DNA of 25,326 nt from JBFJWR01 sp041623535 (GCA_041623535.1 JBFJWR010000004.1:1-25326); one strand, 5' to 3'; counted from the first letter of the stretch, positions 1 to 8,336 are shown. Program-made: numbers and translations. Notes: generated by a model from the sequence alone, not told the origin.

Positions 1-397
1 CGAGGGGCCGGTAGCCTGTCAGTTCGGCCGTGGCCAGCAGGGCACAGGGCTGACCGTCCCGTTCCTGCTCGCCAAAGCAGACCAGTTGCGGCACTGGCAA
101 CCCATCGCTGGCAAATGCCAGCAGGTTGTGCCGCTCGCGGGCCGCGACCGGCTCGTCGCGCCACGGCCGGCGGACATTGCGCGTCCGAAAATTATGCTGC
201 TGCTTCAGATAGATGGCCTCGCTACCGCCCGGCGCGTCGGCCACGGCCACGCGATGCACAGCACCCCAGCCACCGGCACGGCGATTCACCTCGTCCTCGG
301 GCTGAACACAGGCCTGCCAGGCACTCTCAAAATCGGTCAGTCCGGATGCGTTCAGGCACGCGTTCCAGTCCGGATGGATCCACCACGATTCATTCAT
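1..397 (-). CDS. InaA/WaaP-family LPS core kinase, N-terminal part (cut by window edge)
   Basis: This reading frame is open from an ATG at 397 to the window edge, giving about 132 residues with the C-terminal part missing. It starts MNESWWIHPDWNACL and contains AIYLKQQHNFRTRN, with a probable ATP-binding lysine in the YLKQQ strand. RHNLLAF and PVPQLVCFGEQ follow, the pattern of the N-lobe of InaA-type lipopolysaccharide kinases. The catalytic loop would lie beyond the edge and cannot be checked. Its ATG overlaps the TGA of the upstream kinase gene as ATGA, so the two are probably translationally coupled. By position it corresponds to the third kinase gene of the Pseudomonas core locus (wapQ-like), where these enzymes are thought to phosphorylate inner-core heptose on the cytoplasmic side. 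The acceptor is inferred from context only. Confidence 0.8.
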   Translation of the reverse strand, partial: MNESWWIHPDWNACLNASGLTDFESAWQACVQPEDEVNRRAGGWGAVHRVAVADAPGGSEAIYLKQQHNFRTRNVRRPWRDEPVAARERHNLLAFASDGLPVPQLVCFGEQERDGQPCALLATAELTGYRPL

Positions 398-1143
398 TCA
401 CGGCCTGCAAAGAAACGCAGAATCTTGGCGATGCGAACCCGGTCCTCGGGCGTGGTACGGCGCCGATTGGCGTACATCAGGTAAAACCGCAGCCGCTGCG
501 TACGGCTGATCGTGTACTTCGCGACCTTATCCAGGCAGGCCAGGTCCTTGATGATGCCGCGCTCCAGCAACGGCCCCGGCACCTTGCGGCCGGACGGGCA
601 ATCGATCAGGTAGACGCGCGGCAGTCCGTCGACGTTCACCAGGATATTGCGCCACTTGAGATCCGTGTGGACGAAACTCTGCTCGTGCAGCGCCAGCGTG
701 TGCCGGGCGATCTGGATGCTGACATTGCGCACCCAGTTGGCATCGCGAAATCCTTCATAATCCCGCTTGGCCAGTTGTGCCAGGTCTTCGGTGCCTTCGA
801 GTCCCTCGGTAATCAGGGCGCCGCGTTTGAACACGCCGCGATCGTATTCCTGCCCGTAGCCCACCACCGGTGCCGTCGGGATGCCCAACTGTTCGAAGTA
901 CAGAAGGTTTTCCCATTCGGCGCAGATACGCGTACGACCAATGTAGCGACGCAGACGCTTGCCCGCGGCCCAGTAACGCTTCACGTAATAATCGGTTTCA
1001 CCCACAGCGACCCGCACAACCTGGCTGATATTGTCGCGCGCCACTTCTTCACCTTCCGCGGCAAACACCCTGTCGAGATCGGCGAATGCCTCTGCTGTTG
1101 CACCCCGTCGATAACGGGGCACCAGGCGCCAGGATTTAGCCAT
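394..1143 (-). CDS. Lipopolysaccharide kinase, InaA family (WapP-like)
   Basis: A 249-residue kinase-fold protein, probably cytoplasmic and acting on inner-core heptose of LPS. Visible kinase features are the ATP-binding lysine in YYVKRYW (K55), a likely helix-C glutamate near E76, the catalytic loop HTDLKWRNIL (159–168, D161), and LIDCPSG (D181) in the place of the metal-binding DFG. The C-terminal SRTQRLRFYLMYAN segment is typical of the family. The ATG lies two bases after the waaP stop codon, and the gene ends in an ATGA overlap with the next kinase. In Pseudomonas the gene after waaP is another core kinase (wapP), so the order agrees. The exact heptose and hydroxyl it modifies cannot be read from sequence. 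Confidence 0.85.
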   Translation of the reverse strand: MAKSWRLVPRYRRGATAEAFADLDRVFAAEGEEVARDNISQVVRVAVGETDYYVKRYWAAGKRLRRYIGRTRICAEWENLLYFEQLGIPTAPVVGYGQEYDRGVFKRGALITEGLEGTEDLAQLAKRDYEGFRDANWVRNVSIQIARHTLALHEQSFVHTDLKWRNILVNVDGLPRVYLIDCPSGRKVPGPLLERGIIKDLACLDKVAKYTISRTQRLRFYLMYANRRRTTPEDRVRIAKILRFFAGRE

Positions 1144-1145
1144 GA

Positions 1146-1985
1146 TTACGTATTTCTCCCGGACTGCAGCGCCGGGGCCCGGCCATGCTGCTTGCTGTAC
1201 AACGCCACGGCCCGCGCTTCCACTTCTTTCCAGAATGACGCGTCGTCGCGCAAACTCTCGCGCAACCCCGCGCCCCGGTAGGTGCGTATGAAGCGCAAGA
1301 GGTCGCGTCGGGTCAGGCCTATATCCATGGCGGAAAAATACAGCCCCCCGATGTCCTTTACCACCCAGCGCCGCGGAGTCGTGCCGCGCAGCTGGGCCCG
1401 GTGCAGATCAATCAGACTCAGATGAAAGTCAGACGGATCAACGCAATCGCGGCCATTGCGCACATCCAGCAGGAAATGGCAGATGTAATAATCGCGGTGG
1501 TTCACGCCGTTTTCGTGCAGTTGCCGGCTCATCCACGCCACGCGTTCAATCAGGGCCCGCTTGAGTACCGGCGGCGGTGGATTCTGCGGCCAGTCCATGC
1601 AGAAATCCTCCAGGCTTTCGGTCTGGTCGAGGTCTTCCGTCACGATAAAGGAATGCTGATCTGCCGGGTTCATGCCGCGCATGCCATATGCCACGGCGCG
1701 CATGGTTTCCACGCCCAGCTGGTGCAGGCGTTCCAGCGCCCGCCACTCGTTCGATGCGCCGAGTACCGGCAGTCGCATCAGCAGCAGGTTCTTGAGGATC
1801 TCCAGCCAGCCGACGCCACGATGAATCTTGACGAAATAACCGCGCCCGGCCATTTCAAACCGCAGCGTGCGCCGCGCGGCGAGTTCGCGATACACCTTGC
1901 CCTGGAGTTTTTCCACTTCGCAGAAAGGATCCTTACCGGACCAGGCACTGGCGAAGGGCTCTTCCAGCATCAGGGTCTGCTTCAT
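1146..1985 (-). CDS. waaP: Lipopolysaccharide core heptose(I) kinase WaaP (RfaP)
   Basis: WaaP transfers phosphate from ATP to heptose I of the LPS inner core, which allows cation cross-bridging of the outer membrane. The 279-residue product is close to the family length of about 265–270. It has the lysine strand FVKIHRG (K53), E80 in SNEWRAL, the catalytic segment HRDYYICHF (163–171, D165) that is highly characteristic of WaaP, the metal-binding LIDLHR (D193) and WVVKDIGGLYFS (207–218). The ATG at 1985 overlaps the TGA of the waaG remnant upstream as ATGA. I see no strong Shine-Dalgarno directly before it, since the nearest purine-rich run (AAAGGTG) is about 25 bases upstream. Translation may therefore depend on ribosomes finishing the remnant. 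Confidence 0.95.
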   Translation of the reverse strand: MKQTLMLEEPFASAWSGKDPFCEVEKLQGKVYRELAARRTLRFEMAGRGYFVKIHRGVGWLEILKNLLLMRLPVLGASNEWRALERLHQLGVETMRAVAYGMRGMNPADQHSFIVTEDLDQTESLEDFCMDWPQNPPPPVLKRALIERVAWMSRQLHENGVNHRDYYICHFLLDVRNGRDCVDPSDFHLSLIDLHRAQLRGTTPRRWVVKDIGGLYFSAMDIGLTRRDLLRFIRTYRGAGLRESLRDDASFWKEVEARAVALYSKQHGRAPALQSGRNT

Positions 1986-2140
1986 GCCGGTTTCTGCCGT
2001 GCGGTTTGTTCACCTTTCCGGCGCATGGTCAGCACCCGCACCGGGTGTCCGCGCTGGGGGCAAATGGTGGCTTTGCACAGGACATCCCGCTGCCAGCCGC
2101 CACAGGGAAAATACTTGGTCAGACAGAAAGCAATCTGCAT
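1982..2140 (-). pseudogene. waaG: waaG remnant: LPS glucosyltransferase I gene with large internal deletion
   Basis: This 52-codon open frame lies between waaC and waaP, exactly where waaG is expected. Its first 19 residues, MQIAFCLTKYFPCGGWQRD, closely match the start of WaaG as I recall it from E. coli (MIVAFCLYKYFPFGGLQRD). RGHPVRVLT follows, matching WaaG RGHHVRVYT. After residue 39 it passes into RRKGEQTARQKPA and stops. Intact WaaG is about 370 residues, so roughly 320 are missing, including the second Rossmann domain and the nucleotide-sugar site. The frame is uninterrupted, keeps an AGGTG ribosome site, and keeps the ATGA overlap with waaP, which suggests an in-frame internal deletion. 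It cannot be an active glycosyltransferase. The alternatives are a retained small protein or an assembly error. Confidence 0.85.
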
Positions 2141-2146
2141 TCCCTA

Positions 2147-2151
2147 CACCT
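2147..2151 (-). promoter_or_regulatory. Ribosome binding site of the waaG remnant
   Basis: AGGTG on the minus strand lies 6 bases before the ATG at 2140. It is the only good ribosome site between the waaC stop and the waaP start. The remnant is therefore probably still translated and may deliver ribosomes to waaP. Confidence 0.55.
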
Positions 2152-2177
2152 GGGCAGAAACGGATGAATGAAGCCGG

Positions 2178-3242
2178 TCAGCGCAAAAACTGTTCGGCTT
2201 CTGCCCAGACCCGGTCCGGGTTAAGCGTAGCAAAACAGGGCGGTATTACGTGGAAACTTCGGCCGTCCAGTTCGTCGGACATGGGCGCGCCCCGGTATTT
2301 ACACTTGCGGCTCATGCACGGCGCGCAGGCCAGTTCCGAGGCCATGTGCACCTGGTTACGTCCCTCGGCGCCGGTCAGGCCGGGGTTGGTCGGCCCGTAC
2401 AGTGAAATGGTCGGTGTGTTCATGGCTGCCGCCAGGTGGCACAGGCCGGTATCGACGGCGATGACCGCGGTTGCCCGCGCCAGCACCCCGGCGATTTCGG
2501 ACAGCGTCATGGCGGGCAGAACCTCGGCATTGCCCTGGCTGGCTGCGGCGATCCGCCTGGCACGTTCCTGCTCTGCGGCATTACCCCACGGCAAGTGCAC
2601 CCGCATACCCGATTCACCCGCCAGGCGGGCCAGGCGGATCCAGTAGGCCTCCGGCCAGTGCTTGGTCGCCCAGGTCGTAGCATGCAGGAAAACCACGTAG
2701 GGCGTTTCCAGCTTCGAGGCTGGCAGCCGTTCAAAATCGACGCCATAGCTGACTTCAGTGTCCGGGACCGGGTACGCCAGCGCCTGGGCGAACAGGATGC
2801 GCAGGCGCTGCACGGCGTGGATGCCCTTGGGTACCGACAGTCCATGGGTGTAAGTGCGCGCCGCAAAGGGCTCCCGGGCGGATTGCGCATCCGGGCCCAC
2901 CTTGCGGCATTTCGCCAGGCGCACCAGGAAAGCGCTTTTCACCAGTCCCTGGGCATCAATCGCCAGGTCGTAATCGCCATCGCGCACGCGGGCCTTGAAT
3001 TCACCCCATTCGCCACTGCGCCAGGTTTCGCGCAGATTTTTGCGCCAGCGACGGATGGCCACCGGCAGTACCCGGCCGACTGCCGGGTGCCAGGCGGGAA
3101 TCTCGCTGAAGCCTTCTTCAACCACCCAGTCGAACCGGATACCCGGTACTGCCCGCATCGCATCAGTGACCGCTGGCAGCGTATGAATGACATCCCCCAG
3201 GGAGGAGGTTTTCACCAGCAGCACACGCAATGGATTGCTCAC
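2178..3242 (-). CDS. waaC: Lipopolysaccharide heptosyltransferase I (WaaC/RfaC)
   Basis: WaaC adds the first L-glycero-D-manno-heptose to Kdo2-lipid A from ADP-heptose at the inner face of the cytoplasmic membrane. The 354-residue GT9 protein begins LRVLLVKTSSLGDVIHTLPA (6–24), whose Asp17 corresponds to the catalytic base in this family. ATKHWPE (192–198) and IAVDTGLCHLAAA (261–273) with LYGPTNPGLTG (281–291) form the ADP-heptose side. A cysteine-rich CAPCMSRKC segment (306–314) is usual in this family. Translation starts at GTG (3242), which overlaps the waaF stop as GTGA, so the genes are coupled. It is a little longer than the E. coli enzyme (about 320 residues). Confidence 0.95.
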   Translation of the reverse strand: MSNPLRVLLVKTSSLGDVIHTLPAVTDAMRAVPGIRFDWVVEEGFSEIPAWHPAVGRVLPVAIRRWRKNLRETWRSGEWGEFKARVRDGDYDLAIDAQGLVKSAFLVRLAKCRKVGPDAQSAREPFAARTYTHGLSVPKGIHAVQRLRILFAQALAYPVPDTEVSYGVDFERLPASKLETPYVVFLHATTWATKHWPEAYWIRLARLAGESGMRVHLPWGNAAEQERARRIAAASQGNAEVLPAMTLSEIAGVLARATAVIAVDTGLCHLAAAMNTPTISLYGPTNPGLTGAEGRNQVHMASELACAPCMSRKCKYRGAPMSDELDGRSFHVIPPCFATLNPDRVWAEAEQFLR

Positions 3243-4300
3243 GGGCTGACGGCCAGTTGATCCAGCGCACGAATCACGCGTTCCGGTTCCAGTTCCCGCA
3301 GGCAGCGATACCGGTTATCCGTCAACGGGCACTCGCGCTTAAAGCACGGGCTGCACTCTATGCCCAGACGCTCGACAGCCACCCGTTGCGCCAGCGGCGG
3401 CGTGAAGCCCGGCGACGTGGAGCCATACAGCACGACCAGCGCCCGGCCCAGCGCCGCAGCGATGTGCATCAGGCCGGAGTCGTTGCTGACCACTGCATCG
3501 GCCTGCGACAGCAGATCCACGGCATCGGCCAGCCGGGTACGGCCAGCCAGATCGTGCACCTGGCCGCGCTGCCCGGGTTGCAGGGCGGCGATGATCTCAG
3601 CGGTCACCGGCTGGTCGTTGGCAGAGCCGAACAGCCAGACCTGCCAGCCGGCATCAATGCGGTCGGCAGCCACCGCGGCGTAGTGCGCTGCTGGCCAGCG
3701 CTTGGCTTCGCCGAACTCCGCACCCGGGCACAGCGCCAGCACCGGGCGCGGATCGGACAGGGAAAATTCCTCGCGTGCTTTTGCCGCATTCTGTGCATCC
3801 ACCTGCAGCGCCGGGTGGGGAATGGGGCGTGGAAAAGCGTTCCCATCGGGAACCGCCAGCGCCACGAAGCGTTCTATCATCAACGGATAACGCAGTTTGT
3901 CGAGCCGCCGCGCATCGTTGAGAAAGCCATAGCGCTGCTCTCCGACCCAGCCGGTGCGCCGCGGAATGCGCGCCAGCAGCGGGATCAGCGCCGACTTGAG
4001 GGAGTTGGGCAGTACGATCGCCCAGTCGTATTGGGCCGCGCGCAGGCGACGCGCCAGTTGCAAACGATCCGCGATACGAAACTGGCCGTGACCGACCGGC
4101 ATCTCGATGGCGCGGCGCACTTCAGGCATGCGTTCCAGAATGGGTCCGCTCCACGCCGGCGCGAGCACATCGATGACGGGTGCGTGGCCGTGAAACAGGC
4201 GCTGCAGGGTGATGAACAGCGTCTGCGCCATCACCATGTCACCCACCCAGGACGGCCCCACCACCAGAATATTGAGGTTTCGGCTCATGCGGCTTTTCAC
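3239..4300 (-). CDS. waaF: Lipopolysaccharide heptosyltransferase II (WaaF/RfaF)
   Basis: WaaF adds the second heptose of the inner core, using ADP-heptose. The 353-residue GT9 protein has ILVVGPSWVGDMVMAQ (11–26, Asp21 at the WaaC catalytic-base position), CPGAEFGEAKRWP (191–203), SNDSGLMHIAAA (272–283) and LYGSTSPGFTPP (291–302). Near the C-terminus is a cysteine-rich CSPCFKRECP segment. I chose the GTG at 4300 because AGGA lies 7 bases upstream. An in-frame ATG at 4288 gives a start closer to E. coli WaaF (MKILVIGPSWVGD) but has no ribosome site at the right distance. The stop overlaps the waaC start by 4 bases. Confidence 0.95.
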   Translation of the reverse strand: MKSRMSRNLNILVVGPSWVGDMVMAQTLFITLQRLFHGHAPVIDVLAPAWSGPILERMPEVRRAIEMPVGHGQFRIADRLQLARRLRAAQYDWAIVLPNSLKSALIPLLARIPRRTGWVGEQRYGFLNDARRLDKLRYPLMIERFVALAVPDGNAFPRPIPHPALQVDAQNAAKAREEFSLSDPRPVLALCPGAEFGEAKRWPAAHYAAVAADRIDAGWQVWLFGSANDQPVTAEIIAALQPGQRGQVHDLAGRTRLADAVDLLSQADAVVSNDSGLMHIAAALGRALVVLYGSTSPGFTPPLAQRVAVERLGIECSPCFKRECPLTDNRYRCLRELEPERVIRALDQLAVSP

Positions 4301-4307
4301 TACAGAA

Positions 4308-4311
4308 TCCT
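4308..4311 (-). promoter_or_regulatory. Ribosome binding site deciding the waaF GTG start
   Basis: AGGA on the minus strand sits 7 bases before the GTG at 4300. It is 19 bases from the alternative ATG at 4288, too far to serve it. This favours the GTG start. Confidence 0.5.
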
Positions 4312-4323
4312 GCAGGAATCATA

Positions 4324-4341
4324 GCAGGCGGTGATGCCTGC
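4324..4341. other. Inverted repeat between ilvE and waaF
   Basis: GCAGGC, a 6-base loop, then GCCTGC forms a perfect 6-bp stem in the 75-base gap between the ilvE stop and the waaF start. There is no clear run of T after it in the direction of transcription. It could attenuate or partly terminate transcription, or act as an RNA-processing hairpin, but it is weak evidence for a true terminator. Confidence 0.35.
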
Positions 4342-4375
4342 CGATGCAGGGCGGCCAGCCCGGATGGGCGGCATG

Positions 4376-5311
4376 CTAGGCAACCGGTGTCAGCCACTCC
4401 GGATGCTGGGTGCGACGTCCTGCCACCTGATCGAAAAACATCGATTGCAGCTGCGTGGTGACCGGGCCGCGGTCGCCGGTACCGATGCGGCGGCCATCCA
4501 GGTCCCGGATCGGCAGCACTTCCGCCGCGGTACCGGTGAAGAAGGCTTCGTCCGCGATATACACCTCGTCGCGCGAGATGCGCTTCTCGTGCACCTTGAT
4601 GCCCAGCTCGGCGGCCAGCTCAAAGGTGGTGTCGCGGGTGATCCCGTCCAGGCAGGAGGTCAGTTCCGGCGTGTAAATTTCGCCGTCCCGCACGATAAAA
4701 ATATTCTCGCCACTGCCCTCGGCCACGTACCCTTCCGGGTCCAGCAACAGGGCCTCCTCGCAGCCGGCATCCAGCGCCTCGCGCAGGGCCAGCATGGAGT
4801 TGATGTAATGGCCGTTCGCCTTCGCCTTGCACATGGATATATTCACGTGATGGCGCGTATAGGAAGAGGTACGCACACGGATGCCGTGATCGCGGGCCTC
4901 CGGCGCCATGTAGGACGGCCAGCTCCAGGCCGCCACCATCACGTGCACCCGCAGATTGTCAGCACGCAGGCCCATGCCTTCAGAGCCATAGAAGCACATG
5001 GGTCGAATGTAGGCGTGGTCGAGCTTGTTCTCGCGCACCGCCGCCTTCTGTGCCTCGTTCAGGGTCTCGGCATCGAAGGGAATTTCCATGCGCATGATGT
5101 GTGCGGATCGCTGTAGCCGGCGGGTGTGCTCGGCAAGGCGGAAAATGCAGGCGCCACGATCGGTGGCGTAGGCACGCACGCCTTCGAACACGCCCATGCC
5201 GTAATGCAGGGTATGTGTCAGCACGTGCACCTTGGCCTCGCGCCAGGGAACCATTTCACCGTCCAGCCAGATCAGGCCATCCCGATCTGCCATGTTTGGA
5301 ACCGCTGCCAT
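4376..5311 (-). CDS. ilvE: Branched-chain amino acid aminotransferase IlvE
   Basis: IlvE is a PLP enzyme that transaminates the 2-keto acids of valine, leucine and isoleucine with glutamate. The 311-residue length is normal (E. coli 309). Class IV aminotransferase signatures are visible: THTLHYGMGVFEGVRAY (32–48), AYIRPMCFYGSEGMGL (100–115), HHVNIS, and the Schiff-base lysine K164 in AKANGHYINS. LLLDPEGYVAEGSGENIF and RDEVYIADEAFFTGTAAEV follow. The ATG at 5311 has AGGA about 10 bases upstream. An internal ATG at residue 7 matches the Pseudomonas start better but lacks a ribosome site. It lies between glnE and waaF in the same orientation, as in Pseudomonas. Confidence 0.96.
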   Translation of the reverse strand: MAAVPNMADRDGLIWLDGEMVPWREAKVHVLTHTLHYGMGVFEGVRAYATDRGACIFRLAEHTRRLQRSAHIMRMEIPFDAETLNEAQKAAVRENKLDHAYIRPMCFYGSEGMGLRADNLRVHVMVAAWSWPSYMAPEARDHGIRVRTSSYTRHHVNISMCKAKANGHYINSMLALREALDAGCEEALLLDPEGYVAEGSGENIFIVRDGEIYTPELTSCLDGITRDTTFELAAELGIKVHEKRISRDEVYIADEAFFTGTAAEVLPIRDLDGRRIGTGDRGPVTTQLQSMFFDQVAGRRTQHPEWLTPVA

Positions 5312-5345
5312 CGTTAATGCTTCCTACAAACTGCTTGCGTCATTC

Positions 5346-8336
5346 TCAGGCCTTCAACCGGCCGGTGTTCATCAGGCGTTCCCACAAGGCCGCCACCTGC
5401 TCGCGCTCCGCGGCAAACTGCGTCGCCGGCACCAGAACCGGTCGCTGCTGCAATGCCCGTCGGTGTGCTTCCATGCGAAAAGCCTTGTAGGCATCAATCA
5501 GGCGTTCAGCATCGTCAGAGCCGATGCAGTCGCTGCTCGCCAGGTTTTCCATGATTCGGATGTTATCTGTCCAGGCCAGCAATTCCGCATGCACATGGGA
5601 CCAGGCCAGAACGGAATATTGCACCATAAATTCGATATCTACGATACCTCCGGCATCCTGCTTGAGATCAACCTCGTCAGCCGTGGAACTCCCTGATCCC
5701 AGCGACTGGCGCATTTTCTCGCGCATTTCACGAACTTCACCCAGCAGGACCCCGGCATCACGCACCTGTGCCAGTGTCTGGCGGCGCACCTCGTCAATTT
5801 TTTCGCACAACGCAGGATCACCGGCGACGCAGCGCGCACGCACCAGCGCCTGGTGCTCCCAGGTCCAGGCATCCTCGGCCTGGTAGGCGCGAAAACCGTT
5901 GAGACTGGCCACCAGCAGCCCGGAGGCGCCAGACGGGCGCAAACGCACGTCCACTTCATACAGGGCGCCGGAGTGGGTGCGGATATTCAGCAGGTGCAGG
6001 ATGCGCTGTGCCAGGCGGGTGAACCAGGTCGAGTGGTCGATACTGCGCCCGCCGGAAGCGTCTCCACAGGAGACACCGGCAGGGTCAGCATCGTAGACAA
6101 ACACGAGGTCGAGGTCAGACCCGTAGCCGAGCTCAATGCCGCCGAGCTTGCCATAGGCAACGATGGCGAACTCTGCCGGGCGACCCTCCGTCTCGCCGGG
6201 CAGTCCGTGACGCTGCACCATGTAGCGCCAGGAAATCTGCAGCACGGCGCCGAGGATCACCTCGGCAATCCAGGTAAGGTAATCGCTGACTTTCATCAGT
6301 GGCAGGGTACCGACCACCTCGGAGGCCGCCACCCGCAGGACGTGCGACTCCTTGAAATAACGCAGGCACTCCAGTTGCTGTTCTTCATCCTCCTCGGGCA
6401 CGCGCAGCAACTGCTGGCGCAGTTCCTCGCGCAGTTCCTGCATTTGTGGCGGACTGTACAGCGCCTCGGCATCCAGCAATTCATCGAGCAGGGCGGGTGT
6501 GTCGCTCAGTTCCGCGGCGATCCAGGGACTGGCCGCGCACAGTTTCACCAGTTGTCCGCGCGCACCGGGGTTCTCCTGCAGCAGGACCAGGTAGGCCGTC
6601 CGCCGCAATACCGCCTGGATCAGAGGCATGATGCGCGCCAGCGTCTCGGCCGCGTCTGCAGACTCGCCATGCTGCAGGATGTCCTGTATCAGCACCGGCA
6701 GGAAACGGTCCAGCCGCTCCCGCCCGATTGCCTGCATGCGGGCGACCCGGTCCGAACCACGCAGGTCGTCCAGCAGGGACAGAAAGCGTTCGCTGTCCTG
6801 GCAACCCCGCTTCTGCAGCAGGCGGCGGGCGACGGCCGGCTCCACCGCGGCATTCCAGACCGCCAGCCATTCCCCGAAAACCTGGGTGGCATCCGCGCCC
6901 TGGCCGGCCGCCTCCGGCTTGGGCTCAATGACCTCGTCAAAACAGGCGTGCACTATCGCGCGCTGACGCTTGAGTTCGGCCAGGAATGGCTCTTCACCGG
7001 CAAAACCCATGGCGCAGGCGATGCGCAGGCGCGCCGTGGCGTCCTTCGGCAGCGCCTGGGTCTGGCGATCCGCCAGCCCCTGGATGGCATGTTCGGTGTT
7101 GCGCAGAAAGCGGTAGCTTTCCTGCAGGGCAGCAGCGGTATCCGGTTCCAGGTCACCCTCTTCACCCAGCAGGCTCAGCATGGGTAGCAGGCGGGCATCC
7201 TGGTAACGCGTATCGCGCCCACCGCGAATCAACTGGAAGGCCTGCACGATGAATTCGACTTCCCGAATACCACCGCGCCCCAGTTTCACATCCTCCTGCA
7301 GGCCCTTGCGCCGGACCTCCTGGTTGATGAGCCGCTTCATGTCGCGCAACGAGGCAAACGCGCCGAAATCTATGTAGCGGCGGTACACAAAGGGGCGTAA
7401 CCGCTGCATCAGGTCTTCCAATGCGTCCGCATCACCCGTCACCGGGCGCGCCTTGATCAGCGCATAGCGTTCCCATTCGCGACCCTGATCCTCGTAGTAT
7501 TCCTCCGCGGCATCAAAGTGCATCGCCATCGGCCCGCTCTCCCCGTAGGGTCGCAGGCGCATGTCCACCCGGAAAACGAAACCGTCCACGTCCACCTGGT
7601 GCAGCGCGGCGATCAGCGCCTGGCCCAGGCGGATAAAATAGTTCTGATTGTCGAGTGCGCGGCGGCCACCCTCGGTCATGCCGTTTTCCGGGAACAGGAA
7701 AATCAGGTCAACGTCCGAGGAAACATTGAGCTCGCCAGCGCCCAGTTTGCCCAGCGCCACAACCACCAGGCGTTGCGGCTTACCGCCCGGCCCCTTTGGC
7801 ACGCCGAACTCTGCTGACAACGAACCGTGCAGAAAATCCTCTGCTTTGCGGATACAGGCATCGGCCAGGTCGGACATATCCTGCACGGTCTGCTCCATGC
7901 TCGCGCGCCGACTGAGATCACGCCAGACCACGCGCAGCATCTCGCGACGGCGAAACCGGCGCAGCAGCCGGTGCAGGCCGGCCACATCCTCGATAGCGGC
8001 CCCGCGTTCCAGCCGCTCCTGGTAGCCGCCTTCCGGGTAGTCGCTGAACAAATCGCCACTGGCCAGCAACTCCGCCCACGGGCCATCGACCAGCAGGCAG
8101 GAATCCACAATAAAATCGCTGGCAGACCAGACGCTGGCGAGTTCCGTGGCGAATGTCTCGGGCAGTTCCCCGTGCACATCCAACCCGTCGGGAAACGCGT
8201 CACGAAAGCGCTCCCAGGCCCGCTCAACCAACGGGGCCAGTTCGACCGGCAGGTGCTTCGTATCCGGCTCTGGAATCTGCAAGGTATCCTCCCATGCTGG
8301 CAGCGGGGAACGGTTCTCCCCATAATGCCCTGGCAT
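5346..8336 (-). CDS. glnE: Bifunctional glutamine synthetase adenylyltransferase/adenylyl-removing enzyme GlnE
   Basis: GlnE adds and removes AMP on a tyrosine of glutamine synthetase in response to PII, and so controls nitrogen assimilation. The 996-residue product has two nucleotidyltransferase domains. The N-terminal de-adenylylation domain carries GKLGAGELNVSSDVDLIF (196–213, D208 and D210). The C-terminal adenylylation domain carries YGKLGGIELGYGSDLDLVF (728–746, D741 and D743). Supporting motifs include VDMRLRPYGESGP, GRGGIREVEFIVQ and VDVRLRPSGASGLL. The length is slightly above E. coli GlnE (946). The ATG at 8336 faces the potassium channel gene across only 31 bases, so its promoter must be within that gap or in the neighbouring coding sequence. 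It is 34 bases upstream of ilvE. Confidence 0.97.
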   Translation of the reverse strand: MPGHYGENRSPLPAWEDTLQIPEPDTKHLPVELAPLVERAWERFRDAFPDGLDVHGELPETFATELASVWSASDFIVDSCLLVDGPWAELLASGDLFSDYPEGGYQERLERGAAIEDVAGLHRLLRRFRRREMLRVVWRDLSRRASMEQTVQDMSDLADACIRKAEDFLHGSLSAEFGVPKGPGGKPQRLVVVALGKLGAGELNVSSDVDLIFLFPENGMTEGGRRALDNQNYFIRLGQALIAALHQVDVDGFVFRVDMRLRPYGESGPMAMHFDAAEEYYEDQGREWERYALIKARPVTGDADALEDLMQRLRPFVYRRYIDFGAFASLRDMKRLINQEVRRKGLQEDVKLGRGGIREVEFIVQAFQLIRGGRDTRYQDARLLPMLSLLGEEGDLEPDTAAALQESYRFLRNTEHAIQGLADRQTQALPKDATARLRIACAMGFAGEEPFLAELKRQRAIVHACFDEVIEPKPEAAGQGADATQVFGEWLAVWNAAVEPAVARRLLQKRGCQDSERFLSLLDDLRGSDRVARMQAIGRERLDRFLPVLIQDILQHGESADAAETLARIMPLIQAVLRRTAYLVLLQENPGARGQLVKLCAASPWIAAELSDTPALLDELLDAEALYSPPQMQELREELRQQLLRVPEEDEEQQLECLRYFKESHVLRVAASEVVGTLPLMKVSDYLTWIAEVILGAVLQISWRYMVQRHGLPGETEGRPAEFAIVAYGKLGGIELGYGSDLDLVFVYDADPAGVSCGDASGGRSIDHSTWFTRLAQRILHLLNIRTHSGALYEVDVRLRPSGASGLLVASLNGFRAYQAEDAWTWEHQALVRARCVAGDPALCEKIDEVRRQTLAQVRDAGVLLGEVREMREKMRQSLGSGSSTADEVDLKQDAGGIVDIEFMVQYSVLAWSHVHAELLAWTDNIRIMENLASSDCIGSDDAERLIDAYKAFRMEAHRRALQQRPVLVPATQFAAEREQVAALWERLMNTGRLKA

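Noticed and set aside
115..1281. A 388-codon plus-strand open frame opposite the two LPS kinase genes
   Set aside because: It is antisense to genes with clear kinase motifs, has low-complexity Arg/Ala/His-rich composition, and no recognisable domain. It is a high-GC shadow frame.
2005..2140. The short frame between waaC and waaP as an unrelated zinc-finger microprotein, because of its four cysteines
   Set aside because: The cysteines are not spaced as CxxC pairs, and the residues around them align with the WaaG N-terminus, so a waaG origin explains the sequence better.
3230..4324. A 364-codon plus-strand open frame covering waaF
   Set aside because: The opposite strand encodes heptosyltransferase II with all family motifs, and this frame has no family features.
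5853..7187. A 444-codon plus-strand open frame opposite glnE
   Set aside because: It lies fully inside the conserved glnE coding sequence, shows no motif, and has the Gln/His/Arg-rich look of antisense translation.
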